Shown: positions 1-8,697 of the stretch, one piece after another
How positions within the stretch are numbered: the stretch's first letter is position 1
How the letters are laid out: each line of letters starts with the position of its first letter
Assembly: GCF_009883795.1 (NCBI RefSeq)
Contig: NZ_CP033868.1
Coordinates: forward strand, 431,501 to 495,500
Direction of reading: 5' to 3'
Length of the DNA: 64,000 nucleotides
DNA from: Coxiella endosymbiont of Amblyomma sculptum
GTDB taxonomy: Bacteria > Pseudomonadota > Gammaproteobacteria > Coxiellales > Coxiellaceae
Made by a program: the position numbers and the translations under genes
The notes under the pieces: model-generated
What the model saw: the letters and a program-made list of their open reading frames with translations, nothing else
What the model was told of the DNA's origin: nothing
Databases searched by the model: none

Positions 1-2
1 AA

Positions 3-410
3 CTAGTAAAAAGAGAAATTGGGCAAAAAATGTTTTTTGTAAGTTTTGCCTGTATTTGTTTTGTTTCTGCATTAAAAGGGACAGGCATAGAAAAATTATT
101 TCAAGCAATTGAAAAATCTTATCGATCGGTTTATCAAAATTTAACCACAAATCAACTGACAAAGACTTTAGAAAAAGCGATTTTGGAATATACTCCTCCA
201 CCTTCTTCTTCGTTCGGTCGAAGAATACACTTTCGGTATGCCCATCTTGGCAGCAGACGCCCGTTAACTATTGTCATTCACGGGAAAAACATCCAATTCC
301 TTCCTCAATCGTATTCTCGCTATCTTGCCAATTTCTTTCAAAAGACATTCAATTTTCTTGGGACACCAATTTATATCAAATTAAAACCAGTTTCTGCTGA
401 TCGATTGTAA
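3..410 (+). CDS. der: GTPase Der (EngA), C-terminal fragment cut by window edge
   Basis: Der is a tandem-G-domain GTPase needed for maturation of the 50S ribosomal subunit. Only the end of the second G domain and the C-terminal KH-like domain fall in the window. The frame is open from base 3, so the gene continues to the left. FVSALKGTG matches the SAL (G5) motif of the second G domain. The later blocks [15 protein letters not shown] and [17 protein letters not shown] match the Der KH-like domain in order. The length from the SAL motif to the stop suits a complete C-terminus. Whether the upstream part is intact cannot be seen. The Met at base 30 is internal and not a start. Confidence 0.9.
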   Translation, partial: LVKREIGQKMFFVSFACICFVSALKGTGIEKLFQAIEKSYRSVYQNLTTNQLTKTLEKAILEYTPPPSSSFGRRIHFRYAHLGSRRPLTIVIHGKNIQFLPQSYSRYLANFFQKTFNFLGTPIYIKLKPVSADRL

Positions 411-458
411 AAAATCGTTTGGTTTTGAAAATAATTCTTCAACCTTGCGACCAACATG

Positions 459-488
459 TCTAAATTTATATTTTCTAAATTTATATTT
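459..488. repeat. 15-bp perfect tandem duplication between der and tsaB
   Basis: Two adjacent identical 15-base copies (459-473 and 474-488, unit TCTAAATTTATATTT) lie about 40 bases upstream of the tsaB start. No gene function is assigned. It is one of a family of short tandem duplications in the intergenic DNA of this window. Confidence 0.85.
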
Positions 489-528
489 GTAAAATTTTTT
501 GACAGGTGTTTGATGTAAGGTGTTTTAT

Positions 529-1182
529 ATGACTAAGTTGTTGGCCTTAGAAACTTCCACAGTTGCTTGCTCCGCTGCGCTTTGGATAAATGGACAGATT
601 ACTCAAAAATTCGAAATCGCGCCGCAAAAACATGCAGAAATCCTCTTAAATTTGGTTGATGCGCTATTGAACGATATTAGAACAAATTTAAAGGATCTTG
701 ACGCAGTTGCCTTTGGGTCGGGTCCAGGGAGTTTTATAGGTGTTCGTATTGCAACAGGTGTTGCGCAAGGAATTGCCTACGCAATGAGTCTTCCGGTGAT
801 TCCTGTTTCAACATTACAAGCATTAGCTCAAACAGCTTATCGAAAAACAAACAATGAGAAGGTGATTTCTGGTTGGGACGCGAGAATGAATTCTATCTAT
901 TGGGGAGCATACCGAGCAAATGCGGAAAAGACTATGCAAACAATTGTTAGAGACCGTGTGGATTGTCCAAAAAACATTCGATTTCCGAAAGGAAAATGGC
1001 TGTGTGTTGGAAACGCGTGGTCTATATATTCATCTTTTCTACTGATAGATGATTGCCAATTCATAAAGACAGATGTTTATCCTGACGCTGCTTCGGTAGC
1101 ATCGATCGCTTATCAAAAATTCAAGATAGGCGATGTTCTGCCTCCTGAGAAAGCTGAACCTACTTATATTCGTGAAAAATAG
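529..1182 (+). CDS. tsaB: tRNA threonylcarbamoyladenosine biosynthesis protein TsaB
   Basis: TsaB is the inactive ASKHA-fold partner of TsaD in making the t6A modification at position 37 of ANN-decoding tRNAs. The N-terminus has LALETSTVACSAAL, and the family block FGSGPGSFIGVRIATG is at about residues 65-80, both typical of TsaB. Its 217 residues compare with about 230 in E. coli. I chose ATG 529 because TAAGG at 516-520 sits eight bases upstream. An in-frame GTG at 520 would overlap that site. It stands alone between der and the convergent cation transporter. Confidence 0.9.
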   Translation: MTKLLALETSTVACSAALWINGQITQKFEIAPQKHAEILLNLVDALLNDIRTNLKDLDAVAFGSGPGSFIGVRIATGVAQGIAYAMSLPVIPVSTLQALAQTAYRKTNNEKVISGWDARMNSIYWGAYRANAEKTMQTIVRDRVDCPKNIRFPKGKWLCVGNAWSIYSSFLLIDDCQFIKTDVYPDAASVASIAYQKFKIGDVLPPEKAEPTYIREK

Positions 1183-1305
1183 CCATTTCTGGAAGAAAAA
1201 ATTTAATTCTATGTTGAGGTTTTTCTAATTTTTATCAAGAACAAGCATGAGATGATGGAGATTGAACGTTTGTAAGTCGGGTAACAATCGCCCCTCTTAA
1301 TTTTT

Positions 1306-2448
1306 TTATTCGAAATAAAGGGATACTTTAGCGATGTTTTGTACTCGAGTAACAATATCCTGGTACTGTGATTTTAGTTGTTTTTTTTCAGATCGAATTG
1401 CTGATAGCGGTAAACAGATTTCAATGTACACTTTTCCATCTAGATAATGGAGGGTTGTTCTTCGAATCTCTTTAAAGCTTGGAAAATTTTTCCAATGAGT
1501 TTTTAAAAGACGATGAATGTTTTCGCGATTGGGTAGATTTACTGAAGGCATGGAAGCAATATCGTTCTCTGGGTCTATATGTACAGTAACATCGGAAATA
1601 CGAGAAATGTTGTTTATAAGGTTGATCTGAACTTGATCACTAATGTAGTGTCCTTCTGAAACACTAATATCCGGAGCAACTTGGATGTGAACGTCTATAA
1701 AGATATTGCTTCCATGTAATCGAGTCCGTAATCGATGGATAGCAAGAACACCAGAAACAGCTTCGATGGTATCGGTGATGCTTCTAAAAGTTTGATCGTC
1801 AACAGCCGTATCGATGAGTTCTTGAATTTTCTTCCATATTATTTTAATACCTACATACAATATTAGAAACGAGATGATCAGACTACCGATAGAGTCGAGA
1901 TGTCTAATTCCTAGACGAGTGCCAATAACACTCAACAAAACAAGTAGGGAAATAAGGGCATCGTTACGATTATGCCAAGCGCTAGTACGCAACAAATCAG
2001 AGTTGATTTTGTTGCTTTTTACTAAAGTATAACGAAATAAGATCTCATTCGCTATTATGGAAACAACGGATACTATGACGACAGGAAAAGTTGATACGAC
2101 AGGATGAACATGATGCAGAATGCGTTGAATTGTGTTCAAAGCGAATCCTAAAGAGACGAAGATTAAAAATGAGGAAGTAGCGATCGTTCCGACAGTTTCG
2201 ATGCGACCGTGGCCGTATGGGTGTTCTTTATCCGGTAATTGCGTTCCTAGGCGACTCGCCACAATTATAAGTCCATCGAATAGGAGATCTGATACAGCAT
2301 GAATTCCGTCGGCGATAGAAGCTTGCGAATATCCAACAACACCTACGTTAATCTTAAACAGAGCGAGTGCCGTATTTATAAGAGCACTTATAAACGTAAT
2401 GCTTAAGAGTGTAGTAAATCGACGATTTTCAACTGTCGAAAAGCTCAT
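1306..2448 (-). CDS. Cation diffusion facilitator family transporter
   Basis: This is an inner-membrane divalent cation/proton antiporter of the CDF family (FieF/ZitB/MamB type), exporting Fe, Zn or Mn. Six hydrophobic segments fill the first 210 residues. Metal-site motifs appear as DGIHAVSD in the second helix and HNRND in the fifth. The cytoplasmic dimerisation domain (VSGVLAIHRLRTR, IFIDVHIQV, HIDPE) follows. At 380 residues it is longer than FieF (about 300), with an extra C-terminal domain of about 80 residues. I use ATG 2448. A TTG at 2487 would extend it by 13 residues into the divergent promoter region of the SUF regulator. The divergent placement hints at iron export, but the substrate is not provable here. 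Confidence 0.85.
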   Translation of the reverse strand: MSFSTVENRRFTTLLSITFISALINTALALFKINVGVVGYSQASIADGIHAVSDLLFDGLIIVASRLGTQLPDKEHPYGHGRIETVGTIATSSFLIFVSLGFALNTIQRILHHVHPVVSTFPVVIVSVVSIIANEILFRYTLVKSNKINSDLLRTSAWHNRNDALISLLVLLSVIGTRLGIRHLDSIGSLIISFLILYVGIKIIWKKIQELIDTAVDDQTFRSITDTIEAVSGVLAIHRLRTRLHGSNIFIDVHIQVAPDISVSEGHYISDQVQINLINNISRISDVTVHIDPENDIASMPSVNLPNRENIHRLLKTHWKNFPSFKEIRRTTLHYLDGKVYIEICLPLSAIRSEKKQLKSQYQDIVTRVQNIAKVSLYFE

Positions 2449-2471
2449 AAAATAACTTGTACAATTGTTTA

Positions 2472-2499
2472 TTGCTAAATCGTACAATTATGGTACTAT
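2472..2499 (+). promoter_or_regulatory. Putative promoter and operator of the SUF regulator/operon
   Basis: TTGCTA (2472-2477) and TACTAT (2494-2499) are separated by 16 bases. TGG directly before the -10 gives an extended -10 element. An 8-base direct repeat GTACAATT occurs at 2459-2466 and at 2482-2489, the second copy lying between -35 and -10. That is a plausible binding site for the Rrf2 protein encoded just downstream. The site is inferred by eye, with no match to a known consensus. Confidence 0.45.
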
Positions 2500-2562
2500 T
2501 TTATCGTGCGAAGGGAAACTAAGAGTTTGTATAAAAACGAAAAGAGATAAGTTGGGTTATTG

Positions 2563-2994
2563 ATGTTAAAAATTAGTCGACTAGCTGATTACGCTACAAC
2601 GGTAATGGTAGTTTTGGCTTCTCAAAAAAAACGTTCCAGTACAACACAAATTTCCCGTACTATTCCGTTTTCGCCAGCTACTATAAGTAAAATATTGAAA
2701 CTTCTGAACGGAAGCAAATTAATTGATTCCGAGCGTGGTGTTAATGGTGGATATTGTCTGGTAAAGTCACCGAAAGCAATCAGTATAGCCGAGATTATTA
2801 CAGCTATTGACGGAAGACCTGCGATAACAAAATGCAGCAGCTATTCCAATCGTTGTGAATATCATTTCGTCTGTGGATTGCGTAACAATTGGAGAATTGT
2901 AAACGGATTAGTATTTGAAGTGTTAAATAATTTGAGTCTCGCGGATATGAAAAAACCGTTAGCTGAGAAACAAATAATTTCTCATCAGATATAA
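2563..2994 (+). CDS. Rrf2-family regulator of the SUF system
   Basis: This is a winged-helix transcription factor that should sense an Fe-S cluster and control the downstream suf genes. The Rrf2 N-terminus is clear (MLKISRLADYATTVMVVLAS), followed by the recognition helix region PFSPATISKILKLLN and the wing GVNGGYCL. Three cysteines in KCSSYSNRCEYHFVCG at about residues 91-107 match the cluster-ligand pattern of IscR-like proteins. Length and position immediately before sufB fit the family known as SUF system regulator in gammaproteobacteria and Xanthomonas. ATG 2563 is preferred over the adjacent TTG 2560. It is separated from sufB by a terminator-like hairpin. Confidence 0.85.
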   Translation: MLKISRLADYATTVMVVLASQKKRSSTTQISRTIPFSPATISKILKLLNGSKLIDSERGVNGGYCLVKSPKAISIAEIITAIDGRPAITKCSSYSNRCEYHFVCGLRNNWRIVNGLVFEVLNNLSLADMKKPLAEKQIISHQI

Positions 2995-3040
2995 ATTTAT
3001 CTGTTATTGGTGGGTGTTTCTTGTCTTGTAATGAAGAGTT

Positions 3041-3066
3041 ATCGGGATTGTTGCCCCGATTTTTTT
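3041..3066 (+). terminator. Rho-independent terminator or attenuator between SUF regulator and sufB
   Basis: ATCGGG (3041-3046) and CCCGAT (3055-3060) form a six-pair stem with an eight-base loop, followed directly by a run of six T. It lies 47 bases after the regulator stop and about 45 bases before sufB. No obvious promoter lies between it and sufB, so partial read-through or an unseen promoter must drive the operon. Confidence 0.65.
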
Positions 3067-3082
3067 AGAGATACAGTTTAGT

Positions 3083-3110
3083 TTGGAATAGCGACCTTGG
3101 AATAGCGACC
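3083..3110. repeat. 14-bp perfect tandem duplication in the sufB leader
   Basis: Two identical copies of TTGGAATAGCGACC abut each other (3083-3096, 3097-3110) and end one base before the sufB ATG. They occupy the place where a ribosome-binding site is expected, and no good Shine-Dalgarno sequence is present. Confidence 0.9.
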
Positions 3111-3111
3111 G

Positions 3112-4560
3112 ATGAAAATGAGTGAAAATTATTTACAAGAAATTGTTGATAAGACCTATGAATACGGATTTGTTACAGATATTGAAACAGATGTTATTGC
3201 TCCGGGGTTAGACGAAAACATCATTAGAATTATTTCAGAGAAGAAAAAAGAACCAAATTTTATGCTAGAGTGGCGATTACGGGCTTATCGTCATTGGACA
3301 ACTGCTAACCCGCCCCAATGGGCTCATCTACGCATAGCGCCTATTGATTATCAATCTATTAGCTACTATGCAGCGCCAAAAGGGACAGAAAGAGAACTCG
3401 AAAATTTCGAGAAAATCGATCCTAGATTGCTTGAGACTTACGATAAATTGGGTATTCCTTTGCATGAGCAAAAACGTTTAACAGGTGTTGCTGTGGATGC
3501 TGTTTTTGACAGTATTTCAGTAGCAACAACGTTTAAGGAGAATCTTGCTAAAGCAGGAGTTATCTTTTGTTCGTTTTCAGAAGCTGTAAAAAAATATCCA
3601 CATTTGGTCGAAAACTATTTAGGAAGTGTTGTTCCTTACCGTGACAATTTTTTCGCCTCGTTAAATTCGGCTGTATTCAGTGATGGATCCTTTGTATACG
3701 TACCAAAAGGGGTGCGATGTCCTATGGAATTATCCACATATTTTCGAATTAATACCGCTAATACCGGACAGTTTGAGAGGACACTAATCATTGTTGATGA
3801 AGGAGGCTATGTGAGTTATCTGGAGGGGTGTACCGCTCCGAAAAGAGACGAAAACCAATTGCACGCTGCTGTAGTAGAGTTGATAGCCCTAGCTAACGCA
3901 GAGATACGATATTCTACTGTACAAAACTGGTATCCTGGAGATAAAGATGGACACGGAGGAATTTATAACTTTGTAACAAAACGAGGTGTTTGCCTTGGAA
4001 ATAACGCGAAAATTTCCTGGATACAAGTTGAAACAGGATCGGCAATTACTTGGAAGTATCCAAGTGTTGTTTTGAGGGGAAACAATTCTGTTGGAGAATT
4101 CTATTCTGTGGCTCTGACAAATAATTTTCAGCAAGCCGATACTGGAACAAAAATGATTCATCTGGGTAAAAATACTCGAAGTACAATTATTGCTAAGGGA
4201 ATTTCTGCTGGACACGGACAGAATAGTTATCGCGGATTGGTCCGTATTGGCCCTACCGCTGAAAACGCTCTTAATTACAGTCAATGTGATTCTTTATTAT
4301 TAGGAAATCATTGTAGCGCTCACACTTTTCCTTATATCGAAACAAAAAATTCTACGGCTCGCGTTGAACATGAAGCTACAGCTTCTAAAATTAGGGAAGA
4401 CCAATTGTTTTATTGCCTTCAACGTGGTATCGAAGAAGAAGATATTGTATCAATGATTGTAAATGGATTTTGTAAACAAGTTTTTCAGAAGTTGCCAATG
4501 GAATTTGCTGTCGAAGCGCAAAAATTAATGGAAGTTAGCTTGGAAGATTCTGTTGGATAG
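3112..4560 (+). CDS. sufB: Fe-S cluster assembly scaffold protein SufB
   Basis: SufB is the core subunit of the cytosolic SufBC2D scaffold that builds Fe-S clusters using sulfur from SufS. Its 482 residues are close to the usual 480-495. Diagnostic blocks are present: [43 protein letters not shown], and near the end SQCDSLLLG and EHEATASKI. These include the central and C-terminal beta-helix segments where the cluster sits. Start is ATG 3112, with an alternative ATG at 3118. It is the first structural gene of the operon, 118 bases after the regulator gene. Confidence 0.97.
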   Translation: MKMSENYLQEIVDKTYEYGFVTDIETDVIAPGLDENIIRIISEKKKEPNFMLEWRLRAYRHWTTANPPQWAHLRIAPIDYQSISYYAAPKGTERELENFEKIDPRLLETYDKLGIPLHEQKRLTGVAVDAVFDSISVATTFKENLAKAGVIFCSFSEAVKKYPHLVENYLGSVVPYRDNFFASLNSAVFSDGSFVYVPKGVRCPMELSTYFRINTANTGQFERTLIIVDEGGYVSYLEGCTAPKRDENQLHAAVVELIALANAEIRYSTVQNWYPGDKDGHGGIYNFVTKRGVCLGNNAKISWIQVETGSAITWKYPSVVLRGNNSVGEFYSVALTNNFQQADTGTKMIHLGKNTRSTIIAKGISAGHGQNSYRGLVRIGPTAENALNYSQCDSLLLGNHCSAHTFPYIETKNSTARVEHEATASKIREDQLFYCLQRGIEEEDIVSMIVNGFCKQVFQKLPMEFAVEAQKLMEVSLEDSVG

Positions 4561-4602
4561 ACACTCGATTTTAAATACAAACGGAATTTCGGGAATTTGT
4601 GT

Positions 4603-5337
4603 ATGTTAATGATAAGAAACTTGTGTGTAAACGCAAAAAACCACAAAATTCTTCGAGGAATAGAGTTATCTATCAATGCTGGGGAAGTACACGCTGTTAT
4701 GGGTCCTAATGGTTCTGGAAAGAGTACTCTGGCATCTGTATTAGCTGGGAAAGGCGGTTATTCTGTTACGGCAGATGAAATGACGTATCTCAATCAAAAT
4801 TTGTTGGAATTTTCTCCCGAGAGAAGAGCGGCGTCTGGGTTATTTTTAGCGTTTCAGTATCCTGTAGAAATTCCTGGTGTAAACAACCTTTATTTCTTGA
4901 AAACAGCTATCAATAGCATTCGGAAAAAACGTGATGAACCAGAATTGGATTCTCTAGACATCATGAACTTGGTTAAGGAAAAATTGGTTCTGTTGGATAT
5001 GGACGATAAATTCTTAAAAAGATCGGTTAATGAGGGATTTTCAGGAGGCGAAAAAAAACGAAACGAAATTTTGCAAATGTTGATGCTCGAACCCTATCTG
5101 GCTATATTAGATGAAATTGACTCGGGTTTGGATATAGATGCTCTGCAAATCATTGCCAGAGGAGTGAACAGTTTGCGCAGCTCTGAACGCACCATTTTAT
5201 TAATTACCCACTACCAACGTCTTTTGGATTACATAAAGCCAGATTTTGTACATGTTTTGATCGATGGACGCATCGTTACGTCAGGAGGTCCATCATTAGC
5301 CTATAAGATCGAAAAGAAAGGATATGGTTGGTTATAA
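4603..5337 (+). CDS. sufC: SUF system ATPase SufC
   Basis: SufC is the ABC-type ATPase that pairs with SufB and SufD and drives conformational change during cluster assembly. It has Walker A GPNGSGKST, the signature FSGGEKKRNEIL and Walker B LAILDEIDSGLD, followed by the switch histidine in ITHYQR. The 244-residue length is normal. I chose ATG 4603 because GGGAA at 4591-4595 is correctly spaced; ATG 4609 is possible. The 3' end overlaps sufD by 14 bases, suggesting translational coupling. Confidence 0.96.
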   Translation: MLMIRNLCVNAKNHKILRGIELSINAGEVHAVMGPNGSGKSTLASVLAGKGGYSVTADEMTYLNQNLLEFSPERRAASGLFLAFQYPVEIPGVNNLYFLKTAINSIRKKRDEPELDSLDIMNLVKEKLVLLDMDDKFLKRSVNEGFSGGEKKRNEILQMLMLEPYLAILDEIDSGLDIDALQIIARGVNSLRSSERTILLITHYQRLLDYIKPDFVHVLIDGRIVTSGGPSLAYKIEKKGYGWL

Positions 5338-6649
5338 AAAAAAATCGAGTGGAGCTTGGTCTGAAATTCTCTCTAAAAAATTGCAAAACCAGAGCGGCTG
5401 TCCTTTACGGATGTGGCGGTACAAACAACTAGAAAAATTTCTGTCGATAGGATTTCCCGATCGAAAAACAGAAAATTGGAGATATACAGACATTTCTCCA
5501 ATTTCATCTCAGATTTTTTTATTCGATAAAACGACTGCCGATCTCGACATAACCGATTTTGCTATAGAGAACTCTTATCGTATAGTGTTCGTTAACGGAT
5601 GTTTTTCTCCAGCCTTATCAAATTTGATATCATTGCCTGAAGAAATTCAATTGTCTCCACTAAGGACAATACTGAAAAATTACAGAAAGAGAAACTTTGT
5701 GAAAAAGATTCCAATTCTTCAAACTCCTTTTTCATTGTTAAATGATGGTCTTTTTCAAGATGGTATGTTTCTTCACATTCCAAAGAATTTCGAACTTAAA
5801 AAGCCCGTTCATTTTCTCTACTTAATGAAACCTAATCTTCCTTTTTCGATGACGCAGACCAGAAACACAATTTTTCTTGAAGAGAATTCTCGTGCTTCCG
5901 TACTAGAAGAATATTTTGGAACATTTTGTTGTCCTACGAAGATTTATTTTAACAACATTGTTACCCAAATAATTGTCGGCGCTTCTGCTAACCTGGCGTT
6001 CTATAAATTGCAGCAAGAAAACAACTCTTCTTTTCATATCGCAAATACTCAAATTAAACAATTGCGAAACAGTCAAGTAGTTTCTTTTCATTGCTTGATG
6101 GGAGGGAAGATTGGTCGAGAAGATCTGAACTATTCGTTAGCAGGACAAGGGGCTTCTTGCCGATTACTGGGATTTTATCATCTGAAAAACAAACAGCACA
6201 TTGACAACCATACTTGTGTTGATCACAAATCTTCTGGATGCACAAGCCAGCAAATTTATAACGGAATCATCGGTAATAAGTCTAAAGCTGTATTTAATGG
6301 AAAAATTCTTGTTCGTCCAGAAGCTGATAAGACAGTAGCGCATCAAAACAACAAAAATTTGATGTTTTCAAACGAATCCGAAATCAATACTAAACCGGAG
6401 TTGGAAATTTATAATAACGATGTAACATGTACCCATGGCGCTACAGTAGGGTGTTTAGATGATGAGACTCTATTTTATTTGTACAGTCGTGGCATTGATC
6501 GACTTACAGCCGAATATTTGCTGGCTTGTGCGTTTGCTGAAGAAATTACGGCGAAATTACCTTGTAAGATTATTTCAGAACGCATGTACCAAAAAATAAT
6601 CAAAAAATTAACACTTTCGGTGCATTCTTCAGAGGAAGAAGCGTTATGA
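5324..6649 (+). CDS. sufD: Fe-S cluster assembly protein SufD
   Basis: SufD is the SufB paralogue that completes the SufBC2D complex. Its 441 residues fit the family. The C-terminal half has the typical DHKSSGCTSQQIYNGI, NKSKAVFNGKILV and AHQNNKNLM blocks, then THGATVGCLDDETLFYL with the GATVG loop and the RGID motif. The N-terminal part (TENWRYTDIS) is also diagnostic. The start overlaps the sufC end. An uninterrupted run of nine A (5336-5344) encodes residues 5-7 and overlaps the sufC stop, making this spot prone to polymerase slippage. Confidence 0.95.
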   Translation: MVGYKKKSSGAWSEILSKKLQNQSGCPLRMWRYKQLEKFLSIGFPDRKTENWRYTDISPISSQIFLFDKTTADLDITDFAIENSYRIVFVNGCFSPALSNLISLPEEIQLSPLRTILKNYRKRNFVKKIPILQTPFSLLNDGLFQDGMFLHIPKNFELKKPVHFLYLMKPNLPFSMTQTRNTIFLEENSRASVLEEYFGTFCCPTKIYFNNIVTQIIVGASANLAFYKLQQENNSSFHIANTQIKQLRNSQVVSFHCLMGGKIGREDLNYSLAGQGASCRLLGFYHLKNKQHIDNHTCVDHKSSGCTSQQIYNGIIGNKSKAVFNGKILVRPEADKTVAHQNNKNLMFSNESEINTKPELEIYNNDVTCTHGATVGCLDDETLFYLYSRGIDRLTAEYLLACAFAEEITAKLPCKIISERMYQKIIKKLTLSVHSSEEEAL

Positions 6650-7875
6650 TCGGTACATTTCCCTCCTTACGGGAGGATTTTCCTATCTTAAAGGAGAGGA
6701 TTCGAGGAAAGTCTCTAGTGTATTTAGATTCCGGAGCAACAACACAAAAACCACAGGTAGTGATTGATTCTATAAGTCGTTATTATTGTCATAATAATGC
6801 TAATGTGCATCGAGGAATTCACACTATCAGTGAACGGGCAACAGACTCCTACGAAAGCACGCGTAGAAAGATTAAATCGTTCATTAACGCCGCTCACTCA
6901 CACGAAATTATTTTTACTCGGGGTACTACGGAATCAATCAATTTGGTCGCCGCGAGTTTTGGGGAATTGCAAATTCAACAAGACGACGAAATTGTAGTTT
7001 CGGAGATGGAACACCATTCCAATATTGTACCTTGGCAATTATTGTGTAAACGAGTTGGGGCAAAATTGAAAATAATTCCAGTGAACAGCGATGGAACTCT
7101 AAATTTATACAAATGTCAGAATTTGCTAACAGAACGTACTAGAATTGTAGGGATTATTCATGTTTCCAACGTTTTAGGGATACTCAACGCGGTTAAAAAG
7201 ATAATTTGTCTGGCGCATCAAAAAAATATTCCGGTCTTATTAGATGGTGCACAAGCGATTCCTCATATAAGAGTGGATGTCCAAGATTTGGATTGTGATT
7301 TTTACGTTTTTTCTGGACATAAATTGTATGGACCAACTGGAATTGGTATTCTTTATGGAAAGACCAAATGGTTAGAAAAGATGCCTCCTTATCAAGGAGG
7401 AGGGGATATGATTCGTCAAGTTACTTTTGAAAAAACTGAATATAATTTGTTACCTTATAAGTTTGAAGCGGGCACCCCTAACATAGCAGGTGTTGTAGGG
7501 CTCGGAGCGGCTGTTGATTATCTTGTAGAGATTGGTCTTGAAAAAATTGAAGTTTACGAGAGAGCTCTGTTAGATTATGCGACAGAAAAATTACAGAAGA
7601 TTCGCGGATTAAAAATTATAGGAAGCCTGATAAGCAAAATTGGAATAATTTCTTTTATCATGAAACAAATTCATCCTCATGATATTGCTACTATTTTGGA
7701 CAATGAGGGTATTGCTATTCGATCGGGTCATCATTGTGCGATGCCGCTAATGGAGCGATTTCAGCTGCCTGCAACAGCGCGTATTACATTGGCTTTATAT
7801 AACACATTTGAAGACATCGACAGATTGATTGATGGTTTGATTCGGGTTACCCAAATATTTAAGGGCTTAAAATGA
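6646..7875 (+). CDS. sufS: Cysteine desulfurase SufS
   Basis: SufS is a PLP enzyme that takes sulfur from L-cysteine, leaving alanine, and passes a persulfide to SufU or SufE. The PLP lysine is K226 in FSGHKLYGPTG and the catalytic cysteine is C364 in RSGHHCAMPLM, the same numbers as in the E. coli enzyme. The short loop around the cysteine marks it as group II (SufS, not IscS). The 409-residue length is typical. It overlaps sufD by four bases (ATGA) and sufU by four bases. Confidence 0.97.
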   Translation: MIGTFPSLREDFPILKERIRGKSLVYLDSGATTQKPQVVIDSISRYYCHNNANVHRGIHTISERATDSYESTRRKIKSFINAAHSHEIIFTRGTTESINLVAASFGELQIQQDDEIVVSEMEHHSNIVPWQLLCKRVGAKLKIIPVNSDGTLNLYKCQNLLTERTRIVGIIHVSNVLGILNAVKKIICLAHQKNIPVLLDGAQAIPHIRVDVQDLDCDFYVFSGHKLYGPTGIGILYGKTKWLEKMPPYQGGGDMIRQVTFEKTEYNLLPYKFEAGTPNIAGVVGLGAAVDYLVEIGLEKIEVYERALLDYATEKLQKIRGLKIIGSLISKIGIISFIMKQIHPHDIATILDNEGIAIRSGHHCAMPLMERFQLPATARITLALYNTFEDIDRLIDGLIRVTQIFKGLK

Positions 7876-8327
7876 GCAATTTGTGTGATTTATATCAAGA
7901 AATAGTGATCGACTACAGTCGGAAACCTCGAAATTTTGGATCATTGGCAAACTCAACTCACACATATAGTGGACACAATCCGTTGTGTGGAGATCAGCTG
8001 ACTGTATACTTCCGAGAAAAGGGAGGTGTAGTAAAAGAAGCGTCTTTTGACGGTAAAGGATGCGCTATATCTGTCGCTTCGGCTTCGTTAATGATGGAGG
8101 CTTTAAAAGGGAAAACTGTTGAACAAATCCAAGATTTGTTTGTTCAATTTCGTAATTTAGTAACAGGAAGAGGTGCTAATACAAAAGAATTGGGAAAATT
8201 AGCTGTCCTTTCGGGTGTCTCTGGATTTCCCATTCGGGTAAAATGCGCCACTTTATGTTGGTACACCACGCTTGCAGCCTTAAACAGTTTCGCACCTGCT
8301 TGGGAGAAGAATCTAAATGCGTCATGA
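7872..8327 (+). CDS. sufU: SufU-type sulfur transfer / scaffold protein
   Basis: SufU is a zinc-containing IscU-fold protein that accepts persulfide sulfur from SufS. The three conserved cysteines are C39 (NPLCGDQL, with D41), C64 (GKGCAIS) and C125 (VKCATL). The insertion between the second and third cysteines (residues 80-118) is the mark of SufU over IscU. An extra cysteine follows the third ligand (CATLCW). There is no sufE in the window, so SufU is the likely partner of SufS. Coupled to sufS by a four-base overlap. Confidence 0.92.
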   Translation: MSNLCDLYQEIVIDYSRKPRNFGSLANSTHTYSGHNPLCGDQLTVYFREKGGVVKEASFDGKGCAISVASASLMMEALKGKTVEQIQDLFVQFRNLVTGRGANTKELGKLAVLSGVSGFPIRVKCATLCWYTTLAALNSFAPAWEKNLNAS

Positions 8328-8697
8328 TAAAGAACAAATCCTAGAGCTAACAGATAGAGCTTATAAACATATTCGGTCGTTAATGGAAAAATACGGGAAG
8401 AAATCTCAATTGCGTCTTTCGGTACAAAGAACAGGATGTTCCGGATATATGTATCGACCTGAGATTGTAGATTGCCCTCAGAAAGGAGATGTTTTTTTTA
8501 AAACGAAGATTGGATTAGTTATTTCAATTGATTCTCGATGCATACCCTTTGTTAGGGGTACCGTAGTAGATTATGTAAAAAAAGGTTTTGGACAATACCA
8601 ATTGCATTTCAATAATCCTAATGCGATAGGATCTTGCGGATGTGGAGAAAGTTTTCACTTGAAGGAGAGACTTATTGATGACGATAAGAAAACATGA
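8317..8697 (+). CDS. A-type Fe-S carrier protein (SufA/IscA/ErpA family)
   Basis: This carrier delivers assembled clusters to apo-targets. The three conserved cysteines occur in RTGCSGYMY at about residue 42 and in the C-terminal GSCGCGESF. Length 126 residues. It overlaps sufU by 11 bases and sufT by 20 bases. By position it works as the SUF operon carrier; the exact subfamily (SufA or ErpA-like) cannot be fixed without an alignment. Confidence 0.9.
   Translation: MRHDKEQILELTDRAYKHIRSLMEKYGKKSQLRLSVQRTGCSGYMYRPEIVDCPQKGDVFFKTKIGLVISIDSRCIPFVRGTVVDYVKKGFGQYQLHFNNPNAIGSCGCGESFHLKERLIDDDKKT

Noticed and set aside
3889-4284. Minus-strand open frame inside sufB
   Set aside because: It is the reverse of a highly conserved gene, with no family resemblance and no ribosome-binding site.
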